Shown in pieces: positions 11,249-22,259 of a DNA stretch of 64,000 nt. The DNA is from Crambe crambe. Taxonomy: Eukaryota; Porifera; Demospongiae; Poecilosclerida; Crambeidae. Numbering within the stretch: the first letter of the stretch is position 1; every line of letters starts with the position of its first letter. Made by a program: the position numbers and the translations under genes. The stretch spans positions 248,001-312,000 of the forward strand of contig OZ004581.1 of assembly GCA_963924555.1 (NCBI GenBank). The letters are read 5' to 3'. Under the pieces are notes generated by a model that saw only the letters and a list, made by a program, of their open reading frames with translations, was not told the origin of the DNA and did no database searches.

Positions 11249-12412
11249 TTACCACATCTTTTTTATGGACTTTTTCAATTCACTGACAGAAAGCTTGAAT
11301 GCTCTAAGTCTCATTATGGCGATGCTGTCTATGACAGGGATGAAGTCGAAGAAAGTCCTTCCCACTAACATATTGATGATGAATAAAACCGGGGAAGTTC
11401 GCAAGGTTGAGAACTGAATGAAGTACAGAATGAAGGCAGGAATAGTGCTGCCTATCACAGACATTAGAAGAATAAACATGGTCACGTTAGCTCGGATATT
11501 CCTTGAAGTGTGCCTTGAATGTGAGATACTGCCATTGTCAAGAATCGCCTTTCTGTTCTTGTTATCCTTTTGGGAAGACGTGGGCCCTTTAATATTTGGC
11601 TCCATTGGTAGATCTGTCGGTATAATCGAGGTGGATGAGAACGTGCTTCTTGGCAGTGAAGTTGTACTTCGTTTTCTTATTGATCTTGTCACTGACTTTG
11701 TTTTGCAGAAGAGAATGATATAAAGCAAGAGAGGAAGAAGCATTCCAAACAATAGAACGATAATGCTGTGAGTCACTACCAACCAGAAGCAAGAATCAGA
11801 ACAGCCTGAAAATACAGTACAGGTTTTCAGTGTATGGACGTACAAGTAGCAATCTAGTATTCCTTGCAGTGGTATGATGACTCTGGCTATGGATACAAAG
11901 TATACCATTGAAATCAAGACACAGAGAGGGAAAGTGGATCGCTTCAAGTTAAAGAATGGCCAGAAGACAGACATAAAACGATCTAGCGTTAGAATCAGAG
12001 TCATCAGAAAACGAAACATCACAAATCCATCGTGTATCATTCCTAGAATGTTGCATGCAGCTGTTCCCAATAGCCACGTCCCTGCCACTCCTGAGGTAAA
12101 GATCACTGGAGGTATTGTAAAAGTGTAGAGTAAATCAACTGCTACAACCTGTGCAGCCAAATACATCATTCTCTGATGTAGCCTCTTGTACTTGATGATC
12201 ATGATGAGAACAAAAAGACTGAGAAAGAAGCCAGTGAACCCCATGATGAGAGCTATGGCAACCTGGACGTAGCTTATGGCTGGATGGATATTGAGAGAGG
12301 GTGGGAAATGGGGAGGTAAGTCGCAGCGGAACATTGATGTGTTGCTGTTGTTGGTGCTGAAGGTTCCATCTCCAGATGCCACTGCAATAGCACTAGTGCT
12401 AAAAGAATCCAT
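11249..12412 (-). CDS. Intronless rhodopsin-like 7TM receptor, copy 1
   Basis: A single-exon receptor of 387 residues from the ATG at 12412; the open frame continues upstream only from a TTG. The N-terminus is Ser/Thr-rich with N-glycosylation sites (NNSNTS), so it should face outside. Seven hydrophobic segments follow. TM1 ends in KYKRLHQRM, TM3 ends in LTLDRF in the position of E/DRY, and TM7 has FIPVID in the position of NPxxY. A Cys just before TM3 and Cys residues in loop 2 could form the usual disulfide. Loop 3 is basic and Ser-rich. Ligand and G protein are unknown. It is nearly identical to the copy at 17503, which has the extra residues SAAS in loop 3. The family looks sponge-specific; placement in class A rests on topology and the DRF position only. 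Confidence 0.88.
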   Translation of the reverse strand: MDSFSTSAIAVASGDGTFSTNNSNTSMFRCDLPPHFPPSLNIHPAISYVQVAIALIMGFTGFFLSLFVLIMIIKYKRLHQRMMYLAAQVVAVDLLYTFTIPPVIFTSGVAGTWLLGTAACNILGMIHDGFVMFRFLMTLILTLDRFMSVFWPFFNLKRSTFPLCVLISMVYFVSIARVIIPLQGILDCYLYVHTLKTCTVFSGCSDSCFWLVVTHSIIVLLFGMLLPLLLYIILFCKTKSVTRSIRKRSTTSLPRSTFSSTSIIPTDLPMEPNIKGPTSSQKDNKNRKAILDNGSISHSRHTSRNIRANVTMFILLMSVIGSTIPAFILYFIQFSTLRTSPVLFIINMLVGRTFFDFIPVIDSIAIMRLRAFKLSVSELKKSIKKMW

Positions 12413-12689
12413 ACTAGCTTCACTTGAGAATCCGTACTGGTATCTACTGTTGCAGAGAAAGCAATTCAAAAGCTAAATTAGTTACAGTTTCTTCTTTAAA
12501 CGGTATGCATGATTGTCACACTATAGCTAGCTAGCTAGTATGTCATAGGGTCTGCAACGTGAAAAATCGACATCCTAGTTTTGCATAACTTGCACCTGTT
12601 TTAAGTAGAGGGGGTCGAAGCTTAAACAGCCGCCTGGGTTTGTGATTGCTTAACAGAGAAATTCACTTGCGATGTACATTTTCGCGGTT

Positions 12690-12937
12690 GCTTCAAATTG
12701 AGCTGCTATAACAACTCCTGAAACAGAGCCTTGGACCCCTTATTTGCAAGCAGGTGAATTATCTTGGTGAGAACAATCAGCTGTGCTAGATGGGGGTCCA
12801 TGAGAAGGCAATCCCTCAATATTCAGGGCTTGGTCCAAGATATGTAATGATGAAGTCAGAATGAGTTCAAGGGGTCCTTTGCCATCTGGGCAGTGTAGCT
12901 ACTTCCAGTTGGTATAATAAGTGTGTGGTTAGTATCT
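12690..12937 (-). repeat. Inverted repeat, left arm
   Basis: This is the reverse complement, with indels, of 14984-15178. Shared blocks include CAATCAGCTGTGCTAGATGG and TTTGCCATCTGGGCAGTGTA. The left arm carries two small insertions. Confidence 0.85.
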
Positions 12938-13317
12938 CCTTGATTAAACTACTCCAGTTGGCTGAGCAAGAATTAGGCCCACATGGTGTTCTGTCCATGG
13001 CATAACAGTTGACCACTAAGTTTTCAGACATGGAGACCGGGCTGGTTTTTGGAAACCATGCGCAGGATCGAAGCTCCAATAAGAAGTGGGAAACTAAAGG
13101 GGTCTGCTCAAACATTGTACCTGAAAAAGCAGTGCATGGCTACCAAGGACTAGAAATGTGACTTCTCAGTGTAGAGGTAGGTCTGTGGTATTTCCCTCAC
13201 TAGTCCATTTTCCCCTTCTCAAGCTAGACTATGCCCTCACATAGAATTGAAAGGAGATAAAAAATGTTTTCATTTTGCTTTTCATTGAAGTTTATAAGTA
13301 CACCAATAATAAATATA

Positions 13318-13386
13318 GCATTCTACACTACATTAGTAATCTACATTACATTAGTAATCTACATTACATTAGTAATCTACATTACA
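13318..13386 (+). repeat. 17-18 bp tandem repeat (CTACATTACATTAGTAAT) x3-4
   Basis: Three full units and a partial one follow each other without interruption. No gene is attached to it. Confidence 0.85.
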
Positions 13387-14459
13387 TCTTGTAAAAACTA
13401 TTATAGTAGTTATATTTTGAGTGTCAAAAGTAGAATGTTGTTAGTGCTAGTTTTGTCCATCTGTTTCTGTTGATGATTTGTGCATATCTGTTCCAGCTTA
13501 TGTGATAAAAGTAGCACCCTCTGAGATCCTTGAGTCAAAGCGTATATAGCATGTGCATATTCATTATTGTGGACAACAAACCTGAATCTAGTAGCAGTGA
13601 AGTTGAGCATGTCGTGTAATTTTTTGTTCTTTGCTTATAGACCCCATGCCGAACTTGGTTATTATGGCCTGATGAGAAACTTTCTGATGCACTTGAAAGT
13701 GGAGCATGGTCCTTGCATGGAATCCCTAATGTGAACTTTTACAGAAACTTACATCCATTTTTAAAGAAATAGAATAGGACACATTCTTTCACAAAAACCA
13801 GTTCTACCTTGTAATCGACAGTTACAAGAAAGGGGGAGTACCCCATATAGCTAATGCATACAAATTTGTAGAAAAGGTGAGTATCCTCAGATGTGCCCAA
13901 TACACCCCTAATGCCAAAAGAATTTGCAGGTGGAAATGCGAGGTCTAGTTTGAGTCTTGGATGACAAGATGAAGGAACAAGAGGAAATAGAGAAGTGGTA
14001 GATTTACTTCTTACCTAGAGAGTGAAATGAAAGGAAGTAGACTTATCTTTGATAAGGAATCATTCTTGTTTGTTTTGAGCAAGGAAACTCTTTTGATGAT
14101 CATTATTTGGAAAAGTCTTTTTAAACAGCCAAAAAAACATTTAAAAATAAAAACAATTCTGTCTCCATCAATGTTGATGACCTGTTTCACCAGTTGCATT
14201 ATTGTAACAACACCATGGAACCATGGACATCATGAACACACTGTGGGCCTGACTCTTACTCTGCCTCCTAGAGGGTTGGATCCAGGGGTGGGGTTGAGGG
14301 GCCCTTTTTATTATTGAATCCTCTAAAGTAGTATAATTAGAAGAGAGAACATGTTACATGCGTGGGCTAACTAAACTAGGAACTAATGCGGTTACTATAA
14401 GGCTATGGTCAAAGAAAGAAATAATCTAAATTATACATGACACATCCATTTTGGCTTTC

Positions 14460-14700
14460 ACTTTCAAGGTCACGCATTGGATAACTTGGTCAATCACACC
14501 TGTGACCTTGCACGTGTGATTTCAAAGATATCTTTGAGTAATTGATAACTCAGTGCATACCAACTGTGATTTCATTAACAGTCACACCCGTGACCTTGCA
14601 CATGTCACTTCAAAGATATCTTTTGAAGGTCACACATTAAATAACTCAGTGCATACTAACTGTGATTTGAGGTGTGACCTTGCATGTGTTGTAATAGCTA
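14460..14700 (+). repeat. Dispersed repeat, about 90 bp units (TTCAAGGTCACRCATT)
   Basis: Two to three degenerate units share ACTTTCAAGGTCAC, ATAACTCAGTGCATAC and GTGACCTTGCA. A single unit recurs at 50390-50460 beside the mirrored receptor cluster. Confidence 0.75.
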
Positions 14701-14983
14701 CAACACATATTTTCATCTCTTTGCCTACACTCATGATGCACACAAACTGGATTTCTTGGATTCAATTTTGTGCAACTAATAATTTAAGCAAAAATGCTCA
14801 ATAGTGGTAGCTAGCCTACCAGTGAAGCCAACATGAGTCCTCCATGCACTTTTCCTCATGGTTCAGTGTTTGTGCTCCTAGTCCTGCAACCCCACCTATC
14901 TAAAAACCCTGGATATCCAGCCTTTGATATGTTGCTGCACTCATTTCTACAACTGGAATCAAAATTATGTGCCATTAAGGGGG

Positions 14984-15178
14984 AGATACACTTATTATAC
15001 CAACTGGAAGTACACTGCCCAGATGGCAAAGGACCTTGGGCTCATTCTGATTTCATCATTACATATCTGATTGCCCTCTATGGACCCCCATCTAGCACAG
15101 CTGATTGTTCTCTCCAAGATATTGCAAATAAGGGGTCCAAGGCTCTGTTTCAGGAGTTATAGCAGCTCAATTTGAAGC
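14984..15178 (+). repeat. Inverted repeat, right arm
   Basis: Partner of 12690-12937. It lies inside an open frame of 109 residues (14833-15162) that I could not assign. Confidence 0.85.
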
Positions 15179-15269
15179 AACTTGGAAGCCAAGACACCAA
15201 AGTTTGAATTTCCAAATTTGACCCTTGACCTCAATCTTGCTGACACCGCAAAAATGTCAACGGCACTAA

Positions 15270-15760
15270 CTAGGTATGGGATATCATTTTCATGAAGGCT
15301 ACCAAAAAACAACAACAACAACAACAACAAAACCATTTATCTTGTACCAAAGCCCACACTCGTCGATCAGTGTGGTGTAGCAGGGATGAGCAAGATTATA
15401 ATGATATTACAACTTGTCAGCTGTAGCTAACTTAACTTGAAGCCTCTAAGCTGTAGCAATCACAGTACTGGCGTTGATATAATGAACAGCAGAATACCAA
15501 CCATATCTGAAAAAGGTTTGTGACGATTCAAACCCGTGCACATGCAATGTCATATGGAGTTATAGTTACACGTACACCCATGTGGTCCATGTCAGGGGTG
15601 TATCCACAGAATTTTGAGTGGTCCGGTGTGCTTGTACGAAGATTTTTGGATGGACATTTTATCTGCTTGAGTCACAGTGCTTTGTAGGTGAAAGTGGTCC
15701 GGTGAAAACTGGACCAACCGGAGTGATGGATACACCCCTGCATGTAAGACAGGATGATAG
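15270..15760 (+). repeat. Second duplicated block, left copy
   Basis: The segment from ACTAGGTATGGGATATC through CTTGTACCAAAGCCCACACTC to the CAACCATATCTGAAAAAGG block recurs at 18861-19340. In both places it lies upstream (in receptor orientation) of the next 7TM gene, so the tandem duplicated unit was about 3 to 3.5 kb. Confidence 0.85.
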
Positions 15761-16295
15761 CTAGCTACTATTTGTGTCTTTCAAACTTCCAATCATCATA
15801 ATAGTCATGATGTAGCTACCAGATCATTGCCATTTCAGAACAGATGTTGGTGAATGTAAATGGACTAAATACGTACGTAAGTCTGTGAGGAAGATACATG
15901 AGATAGTTAGCTACAGTCCGGATGATGACATCCAATTTTGTTCATGTGTGTGTGTGTATCAGTGTGTGAGTGTAGCAATTCCAGCCAGCTGCATCACATA
16001 ATTGATAGAAGTGTCTTGCTCTGTAGCTACTTCTAGTTCTAAGAGAAAGGGGCTTCTATATTATTTTGTGAATAATGAGGGCCTTAGCTATGCAAGTGCT
16101 TTGCATTAATAAGGATGAAAGATCAGCTATCAGTTTGGAACCTCCACTTGGGACCCAGCCTTTAGTAGCTATATACAAAGGTAGATTGTCCATTGTCAAG
16201 AAGTTTGTCAGTTTGTCCTTTTGTTGGAGTGTCCTTTATTGGGGGTTCCAATGAAGTAGCCACAACTGTCTCTTCTTCCTTCCTTACATGTGTAG

Positions 16296-17238
16296 GTTCT
16301 GGGAACTCTACCTAGCTATAGTGAAACTATAATTTGGAATCAAAGGTCAACTGACAATTAATGGGCAAATATCAACAATCTCACGTAGCCTGAGAAGAGG
16401 TCAGTGTACAACTGTTAATAGAGCTACTCAGCCTAGCTACAGTTTAATTTCAATATAGCTACCACACAGACTTGTCTTCATCATGATGAACAGCTAGCTA
16501 GTCTTTTGAGCTCTAAGTTGACAGCAGTGATTAGAACTCAGAAGTCATTTCAAAGTGTATGTTCTGAATACTTAACGCTTGGAAATCTGTAGCTAGCTAT
16601 GCTTAGCATAATTGATAGTAGCTAGATAGCTTTATAAAGGGTCAGAAAGCCAGTCAAGAATCTTATTTTGATAATTATATAGCATGCCAAATATAAGCCA
16701 TGTAAAGAGCTACAACGTGTTTATTGAATGACGTCACATGATGTTATGATGATGATGATTATAGATTTTACCCAGTGTGACCTCCACTTCACTAACCAAC
16801 AGTTCACCATCAACAGCAACAGATCTGTGACTTTTGAATTTGAAGGCACGGGACCTAATATTGTGGTACAGGTCTCTCAGTTCAACTGCTTCTTGGATGG
16901 CAATGCGTCACCCTGTAAGAATTTAACACTATAGCCCCATCCAAGTATATACCTACTTCATGTAGCTAGCTTTTGGGCCTAAGCCTGTCCTCAGCTCAGT
17001 TGCACTTTATGTCATGAACCCTATCTTTCTTACATAGATGATACCACTTATGATTCCTCCCATCAATAGCTACATATCTAACTAAAATACTCCCTCTCTC
17101 ACATCCCATCTCACTAACTTCTGCAGGTACCTCCCCCTACACCACTGCCCCACTTACAGTGGGGGGCCATACTATGTTATCTCTATCTCTGGTTGTAGGC
17201 GTGTCAATGGAAGGACTGTTACATTCACAATAGTGTAA
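16296..17238 (+). pseudogene. Decayed copy of the Calx-beta gene's last three exons
   Basis: Three exon-like blocks match the functional exons of the upstream gene. 16296-16399 matches 10046-10159 but has an in-frame TAG (CTACCTAGC) and an internal deletion. 16765-16914 matches 10519-10668 and is still open with both splice sites. 17127-17238 matches 10877-10998 but lacks 10 bases (the GATACGACCC block), which shifts the frame before the stop. No upstream exons are present. These are dead passengers of the receptor duplication rather than a gene. Confidence 0.88.
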
Positions 17239-17502
17239 CCATGCCAACAACCACTAACTATAAGAACTTAGTAGCTAACTGATTAGCTATAGAGAAATAC
17301 TTTTTTAAAAAGATATGGTAGTTATGTACTGTGTTATGTACTGTGTGTTAATAGTTCATTGATACTATAAATGCTGGCAATGAGTGCATGACTATAATAT
17401 ATTATTGTTATGGGATATAACAAAAAACATAGCTACAGAGAAAAATTTGACAAAGCTAATTATTACTTAAAAAGAGCAGTTAGCTAGTTAGATCTAGCAC
17501 TT

Positions 17503-18678
17503 TTACCACATCTTTTTTATGGACTTTTTCAATTCACTGACAGAAAGTTTGAATGCTCTAAGTCTCATTATGGCAATGCTGTCTATGATAGGGATGAAGT
17601 TGAAGAAAGTCCTTCCCACTAGCATATTGATGATGAATAAAACCGGGGAAGTTCGCAAGGTTGAGAACTGAATGAAGTACAGAATGAAGGCAGGAATAGT
17701 GCTGCCTATCACAGACATTAGAAGAATAAACATGGTCACGTTAGCTCGGATATTCCTTGAAGTGTGCCTTGAATGTGAGATACTGCCATTGTCAAGAATG
17801 GAAGCAGCACTAGCCTTTCTGTTCTTGTTATCCTTTTGGGAAGACGTGGGCCCTTTAATATTTGGCTCCATTGGTAGATCTGTCGGTATAATCGAGGTGG
17901 ATGAGAACGTGCTTCTTGGCAGTGAAGTTGTACTTCGTTTTCTTATTGATCTTGTCACTGACTTTGTTTTGCAGAAGAGAATGATATAAAGCAAGAGAGG
18001 AAGAAGCATTCCAAACAATAGAACGATAATGCTGTGAGTCACTACCAACCAGAAGCAAGAATCAGAACAGCCTGAAAATACAGTACAGGTTTTCAGTGTA
18101 TGGACGTACAAGTAGCAATCTAGTATTCCTTGCAGTGGTATGATGACTCTGGCTATGGATACAAAGTATACCATTGAAATCAAGACACAGAGAGGGAAAG
18201 TGGATCGCTTCAAGTGAAAGAATGGCCAGAAGACAGACACAAAACGATCCAGCGTTAGAATCAGAGTCATCAGAAAACGAAACATCACAAATCCATCGTG
18301 TATCATTCCAAGAATGTTGCATGGAGCTGTTCCCAATAGCCACGTCCCTGCCACTCCTGAGGTAAAGATCACTGGAGGTATTGTAAAAGTGTAGAGTAAA
18401 TCAACTGCTACAACCTGTGCAGCCAAATACATCATTCTCTGATGTAGCCTCTTGTACTTGACGATCATGATGAGAACAAAAAGACTGAGAAAGAAGCCAG
18501 TGAACCCCATGATGAGAGCTATGGCAACCTGGACGTAGCTTATGGCTGGATGGATATTGAGAGAGGGTGGGAAATAGGGAGGTAAGTTGCAGCGGAACAT
18601 TGATGTGTTGCTGTTGTTGGTGCTGAAGGTTCCATCTCCAGATGCCACTGCAATAGCACTAGTGCTAAAAGAATCCAT
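17503..18678 (-). CDS. Intronless rhodopsin-like 7TM receptor, copy 2
   Basis: 391 residues from the ATG at 18678 in a single exon. It differs from the copy at 11249 by a handful of substitutions and four extra residues (SAAS) in intracellular loop 3. DRF after TM3 and FIPIID in TM7 are kept. The near identity, plus the shared flanks, shows recent duplication. The absence of any stop or frameshift while its neighbouring Calx-beta exons decayed suggests the receptor has been under selection or that the duplication is very young. Confidence 0.88.
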   Translation of the reverse strand: MDSFSTSAIAVASGDGTFSTNNSNTSMFRCNLPPYFPPSLNIHPAISYVQVAIALIMGFTGFFLSLFVLIMIVKYKRLHQRMMYLAAQVVAVDLLYTFTIPPVIFTSGVAGTWLLGTAPCNILGMIHDGFVMFRFLMTLILTLDRFVSVFWPFFHLKRSTFPLCVLISMVYFVSIARVIIPLQGILDCYLYVHTLKTCTVFSGCSDSCFWLVVTHSIIVLLFGMLLPLLLYIILFCKTKSVTRSIRKRSTTSLPRSTFSSTSIIPTDLPMEPNIKGPTSSQKDNKNRKASAASILDNGSISHSRHTSRNIRANVTMFILLMSVIGSTIPAFILYFIQFSTLRTSPVLFIINMLVGRTFFNFIPIIDSIAIMRLRAFKLSVSELKKSIKKMW

Positions 18679-20271
18679 ACTAGCTTCACTTGAGAATCCG
18701 TACTGGTATCTACTGTTGCAGAGAAAGCAATTAAAGCACTTGAAATTAGCTACAGTTTCTTCTTTAAACGGTGTAGTTTAGACAAGAAAGTGATTGTTTT
18801 ATAGTCACCCAATAGTCACACTATAGCTTGTATGATTACAAGGCTCATTCATGGCACTATAACTAGGTATGGGATATCATTTTCATGAAGGCAGAAATTT
18901 GATACCAACAAAAAAACCAGATGTTTATTTATCTTGTACCAAAGCCCACACTCGTCGATCAACTCCCTCGTATTACAGTGTATCACAGTGTGGTGTAGCA
19001 GGGATGAGCAAGATTACAATGGTATTCTGATCGATCAGGCATGATTGATACAACTTGTCAGCTGTAGCTAACTTAACTTGAAGCCTCTAGCTGTAGCAAT
19101 CACAGTACTGGTGTTTATATATGAACAGCAGAATGCCAACCATATCTGAAAAAGGTTTGTGACAATTCAAACCCGTACACATGCAATGCCACATGGAGCT
19201 ATAGTTACACATGGCCCATGTAAGACAGGATGATGCTGTTTGTGTCTTTCGAACTTCCAATCACCATAATAGTCATGATGCACCAGATGCCATTTCAGGA
19301 CAGATGTTGGTGAATGTAGCTAGACTATAAGTCTGTGAGGAAGATACCTAGTTACATAACTAGCTTGAAGCTAGCACATGCAAATTTGAGCTCTATCGTG
19401 AGATATTGACTGTGTTGTGCATGGTGCTATGGACAGTGAACACAGCCTCTGAATAAGTAGCTAGCCGAGTGCTTCTGATAATATTGTGATATAATGTTCT
19501 TCTAGATTTACCACTGTCTATTTATTCTAGTTCCATTCTCGTCTGCCCTTGGGATTTGAAGGGTCCAAGCCAACTGTCACCTAATAGCTATGATGCAACT
19601 TGCTAGGCTGATAGGCTAGGCTGGCTTGCTATCACTCTGACCTTATCATGGCAGCATCATATTTCAAAATCACACAATAGCTATAGCTACAATCTCTGAT
19701 GCACGTTAACTACTAGAGCTACTTTAGCTAATGTCTGGTTCAAATTATGCACAAACCACATGCACCTCAAAGGAAGGATAACCTCTATGGCTAGATCATG
19801 TAACTTGTTCGCCTGAAACCACAGACATCTGTGTGCATTGTGTGTGTGTGTGTGTGTGTGGCTGGAATTGCACACACATGAACAAAATCGGATGTCATTC
19901 ATTATAATTATCTGAGCTGTGCACTTCCTGAGGTACATAGCATAGCATACAATTTTAATGATGGTTATCCAGAAAGAACCCTAATTCAATCTTCTGAGTT
20001 TATTTAATAGTTAGCTAGCTAGCTGGTAGCTAGAGTGAGGGAAAAAATTAGAGGTGTGGCACATTTGGAAAGGGATATCAAAGAGATGAAACCCATTGTA
20101 TGGTTTTATAATAAGATTCATCAATCACCACCGCCCCCACCCTACATCCTGTCAGAACAAAATGCCTTACGTCAGTGGACCAGACCCTTTCTCTCTTCAT
20201 GCCAAAAAACGGGAAAGGGTCTGGGGGGTGTCAAATGTGGTATGGCACATAATCAGTAATTACAATGTACT
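18679..20271. other. Intergenic region, duplicated and rearranged blocks
   Basis: 18861-19340 repeats 15270-15760. 19840-19900 carries a reversed piece of the block that opens the segmental duplications (a TG microsatellite with CATTCA and CAAAATCGGATGTCAT). No gene is seen. It lies between the start of copy 2 and the stop of copy 3. Confidence 0.6.
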
Positions 20272-21612
20272 TCACTTGTCATTTCTTGCACAATTGCAAC
20301 ACAGTTTACGAATAGACTTGGCCAGATCTTTCACTGAGAGTCTGAATTCTCTATGTCTCATGATAGCTATGCTGTCTATGACAGGGATGAGGTTGAAGAA
20401 AGTCCTTCCAACTAGCATATTGATGATGAATAAAACCGGTGAAGTTCGCAAGGTTGAGAACTGAATGAAGTACAGAGTGAAGGCAGGAGTAGTGCTGCCT
20501 ATCACAGACATTAGAAGAATAAACATGGTAATATTGGTACGCAAGTTTCTGTTCCTGGACTTAGCAGTCCATGTTGACGCTGATGAGACAATACTAGGCA
20601 ATCTTGACCTGGTACCCCCATTTGTAGTCGTCGTCGAGAGTTCAGGCTCTATAGAATGAGATTGTGTACCTTCTGATGCAGTGCTATTAAAATCATAACC
20701 ACATGCACTATTCTGCATCTCCCCGGGAGAGAAACTCATCAACACAATCTCTTGCTGGAGAGGACTGATCCTTTTATTTGATAAAGAATTCAAATTTTTC
20801 CCTAAAGGTACTGAAGTTGAGAATGCGACACTCTTGGACACTAACGAATGCGTTATGCTCATTCTTTTTTTCATATTTCTTGACATTGATTTTGATTTGC
20901 AGAAGAGAATGATATAAAGCAACAGAGGAAGGAGCATTCCAAATGATAGAACGATAATGCTGTGAGTCACTACCAACCAGAAGCAAGAATCAGAACAGCC
21001 GGAAAATACAGTGCAAGTTTTTAGGGTATGGATATACAAGTAGCAATCTAGTATTCCATACATTGGTATTATGATTCTCACTATGGCAATGAAGTACACC
21101 ATTGTTGTCAGTACACAGATGAAGTGTTTGGATCGCCTCATATAAAAGAAAGGCCAGAAGACAGACACAAAACGATCCAGCGTTAGAATCAGAGTCATCA
21201 GAAAACGAAACATCACATATCCATCGTGTATCATTCCTAGAATGTTGCATGGAGCTGTTCCCAATAGCCACGTCCCTGCCACTCCTGAGGTAAAGATCAC
21301 TGGAGGTATTGTAAAGGTGTAGAGTAAATCAACTGCTATAATCTGTGCAGCCAAATACATTAATCTTTGATGTAGCCTCTTGTACTTAATAATCACGAAG
21401 AGAACAAATAGACCAAGAAAGAAGCCAGTGAACCCCATGATGAGAGCTATGACAACCTGGACGTAGCTTATGGCTGGATGGATATTGAGAGAGGGTGGGA
21501 AATAGGGAGGCAAGCTGCAGCGGAACATTGATGTGTTGCTGTTGTTGGTGCTAAAAGATCCACTTCCACTTCCAGAGTCAAGTAGTGTAGCTGATGTCCC
21601 AGTAACATCCAT
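20272..21612 (-). CDS. Intronless rhodopsin-like 7TM receptor, copy 3
   Basis: 446 residues from the ATG at 21612. The seven segments, the NNSNTS glycosylation cluster, LTLDRF after TM3 and LIPVID in TM7 match the other copies. The difference is a third intracellular loop about 50 residues longer, with Ser/Thr-rich and Asn-rich sequence. The tail ends in a Cys pair (LCCNC), a possible palmitoylation site. The start matches the plus-strand copies (MDVTGTSA, MDVAGTPD, MDVTETSA) rather than copies 1 and 2 (MDSFSTSA), so copy 3 is the closest left-side relative of the right-side pair. Confidence 0.88.
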   Translation of the reverse strand: MDVTGTSATLLDSGSGSGSFSTNNSNTSMFRCSLPPYFPPSLNIHPAISYVQVVIALIMGFTGFFLGLFVLFVIIKYKRLHQRLMYLAAQIIAVDLLYTFTIPPVIFTSGVAGTWLLGTAPCNILGMIHDGYVMFRFLMTLILTLDRFVSVFWPFFYMRRSKHFICVLTTMVYFIAIVRIIIPMYGILDCYLYIHTLKTCTVFSGCSDSCFWLVVTHSIIVLSFGMLLPLLLYIILFCKSKSMSRNMKKRMSITHSLVSKSVAFSTSVPLGKNLNSLSNKRISPLQQEIVLMSFSPGEMQNSACGYDFNSTASEGTQSHSIEPELSTTTTNGGTRSRLPSIVSSASTWTAKSRNRNLRTNITMFILLMSVIGSTTPAFTLYFIQFSTLRTSPVLFIINMLVGRTFFNLIPVIDSIAIMRHREFRLSVKDLAKSIRKLCCNCARNDK

Positions 21613-22259
21613 GATTTGCAGCCAACAATATTATTATAGTAGTCAGTTCTCCTGGAAAGGAAGAGATTCTTGACTATCGGCTAGGCTCACTTGCTAGTAG
21701 TCCATCGACGACAATGATGTTTTGTCTCTGACCGATTTTCAACACAAGCTGTAAACTCTGGGGCTAGGCACAATGCCACTGAGTTATTTATAGTTAGTAC
21801 AACTCAATCGACCGAACACATCCGCATGCTCTAAATACAGCAATCGCGTATAGTATTCACGACGTGTTTAAACAATGCTCAAATACCTTAAAGACGTGAC
21901 CAGACACGCCCCCGATTGTTCCTATAATAATTATTCATAACTTAATCACTATGCTTAACGCAACTAGAACCCTTACAGTACTAGTACATTTAACTACCTT
22001 CATTAACTCTAATTAACACTGATATCACAAACTGACACACTCTACTGATCAACATTCTCTTCTCAAGGATATGTCGAATAGGTCCGCTCATTTTCTTTTT
22101 AATTAGGGCAAAACACTTGTCTTCAATTCAACAATTTTAAACTGACACTCAATATCCAAAAATTAATAAGTTTTAAAATAGGAGGTGAACAGATCGATTG
22201 AGGAATGAGTGAGTGAGTGAGGGAGGGAGGGAGGGAGGGAGGGAGTGCAGTGATACAAG
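21613..22259. other. Upstream region of receptor copy 3 and 3' flank of the phosphatase gene
   Basis: It contains an imperfect GAGT/GGGA microsatellite at 22206-22246. Nothing else was recognised. Confidence 0.5.

Larger units (their letters stand above)
9620..12505. repeat. Segmental duplication, left copy
   Basis: This segment matches 15915-18773 in the same orientation, from a GATGACATCCAATTTTG block to TACAGTTTCTTCTTTAAACG. It covers the last three exons of the Reeler/Calx-beta gene and the first 7TM gene. Small indels and substitutions separate the copies. Confidence 0.92.
12413..15914. other. Intergenic region with repeats, no convincing gene
   Basis: It holds an inverted repeat pair (12690-12937 and 14984-15178), a short tandem repeat at 13318-13386, and dispersed repeat blocks at 14460-14700. 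Open frames at 12867-13115 (-) and 14833-15162 (+) lie largely in the inverted repeat and share the residues LLYQLEV, so they may be fragments of one old mobile-element ORF. Nothing in 13400-14450 was recognised. Confidence 0.55.
15915..18773. repeat. Segmental duplication, right copy
   Basis: Partner of 9620-12505. Its 7TM gene is intact while its Calx-beta exons have decayed. Confidence 0.92.

Noticed and set aside
12413-12469. N-terminal extension of receptor copy 1
   Set aside because: The extension starts at TTG, not ATG; the ATG at 12412 matches the start of copy 2.
14833-15162. 109-residue plus-strand open frame as a gene
   Set aside because: Much of it lies within an inverted repeat arm whose partner is broken by stops; no known domain and no splice partners.
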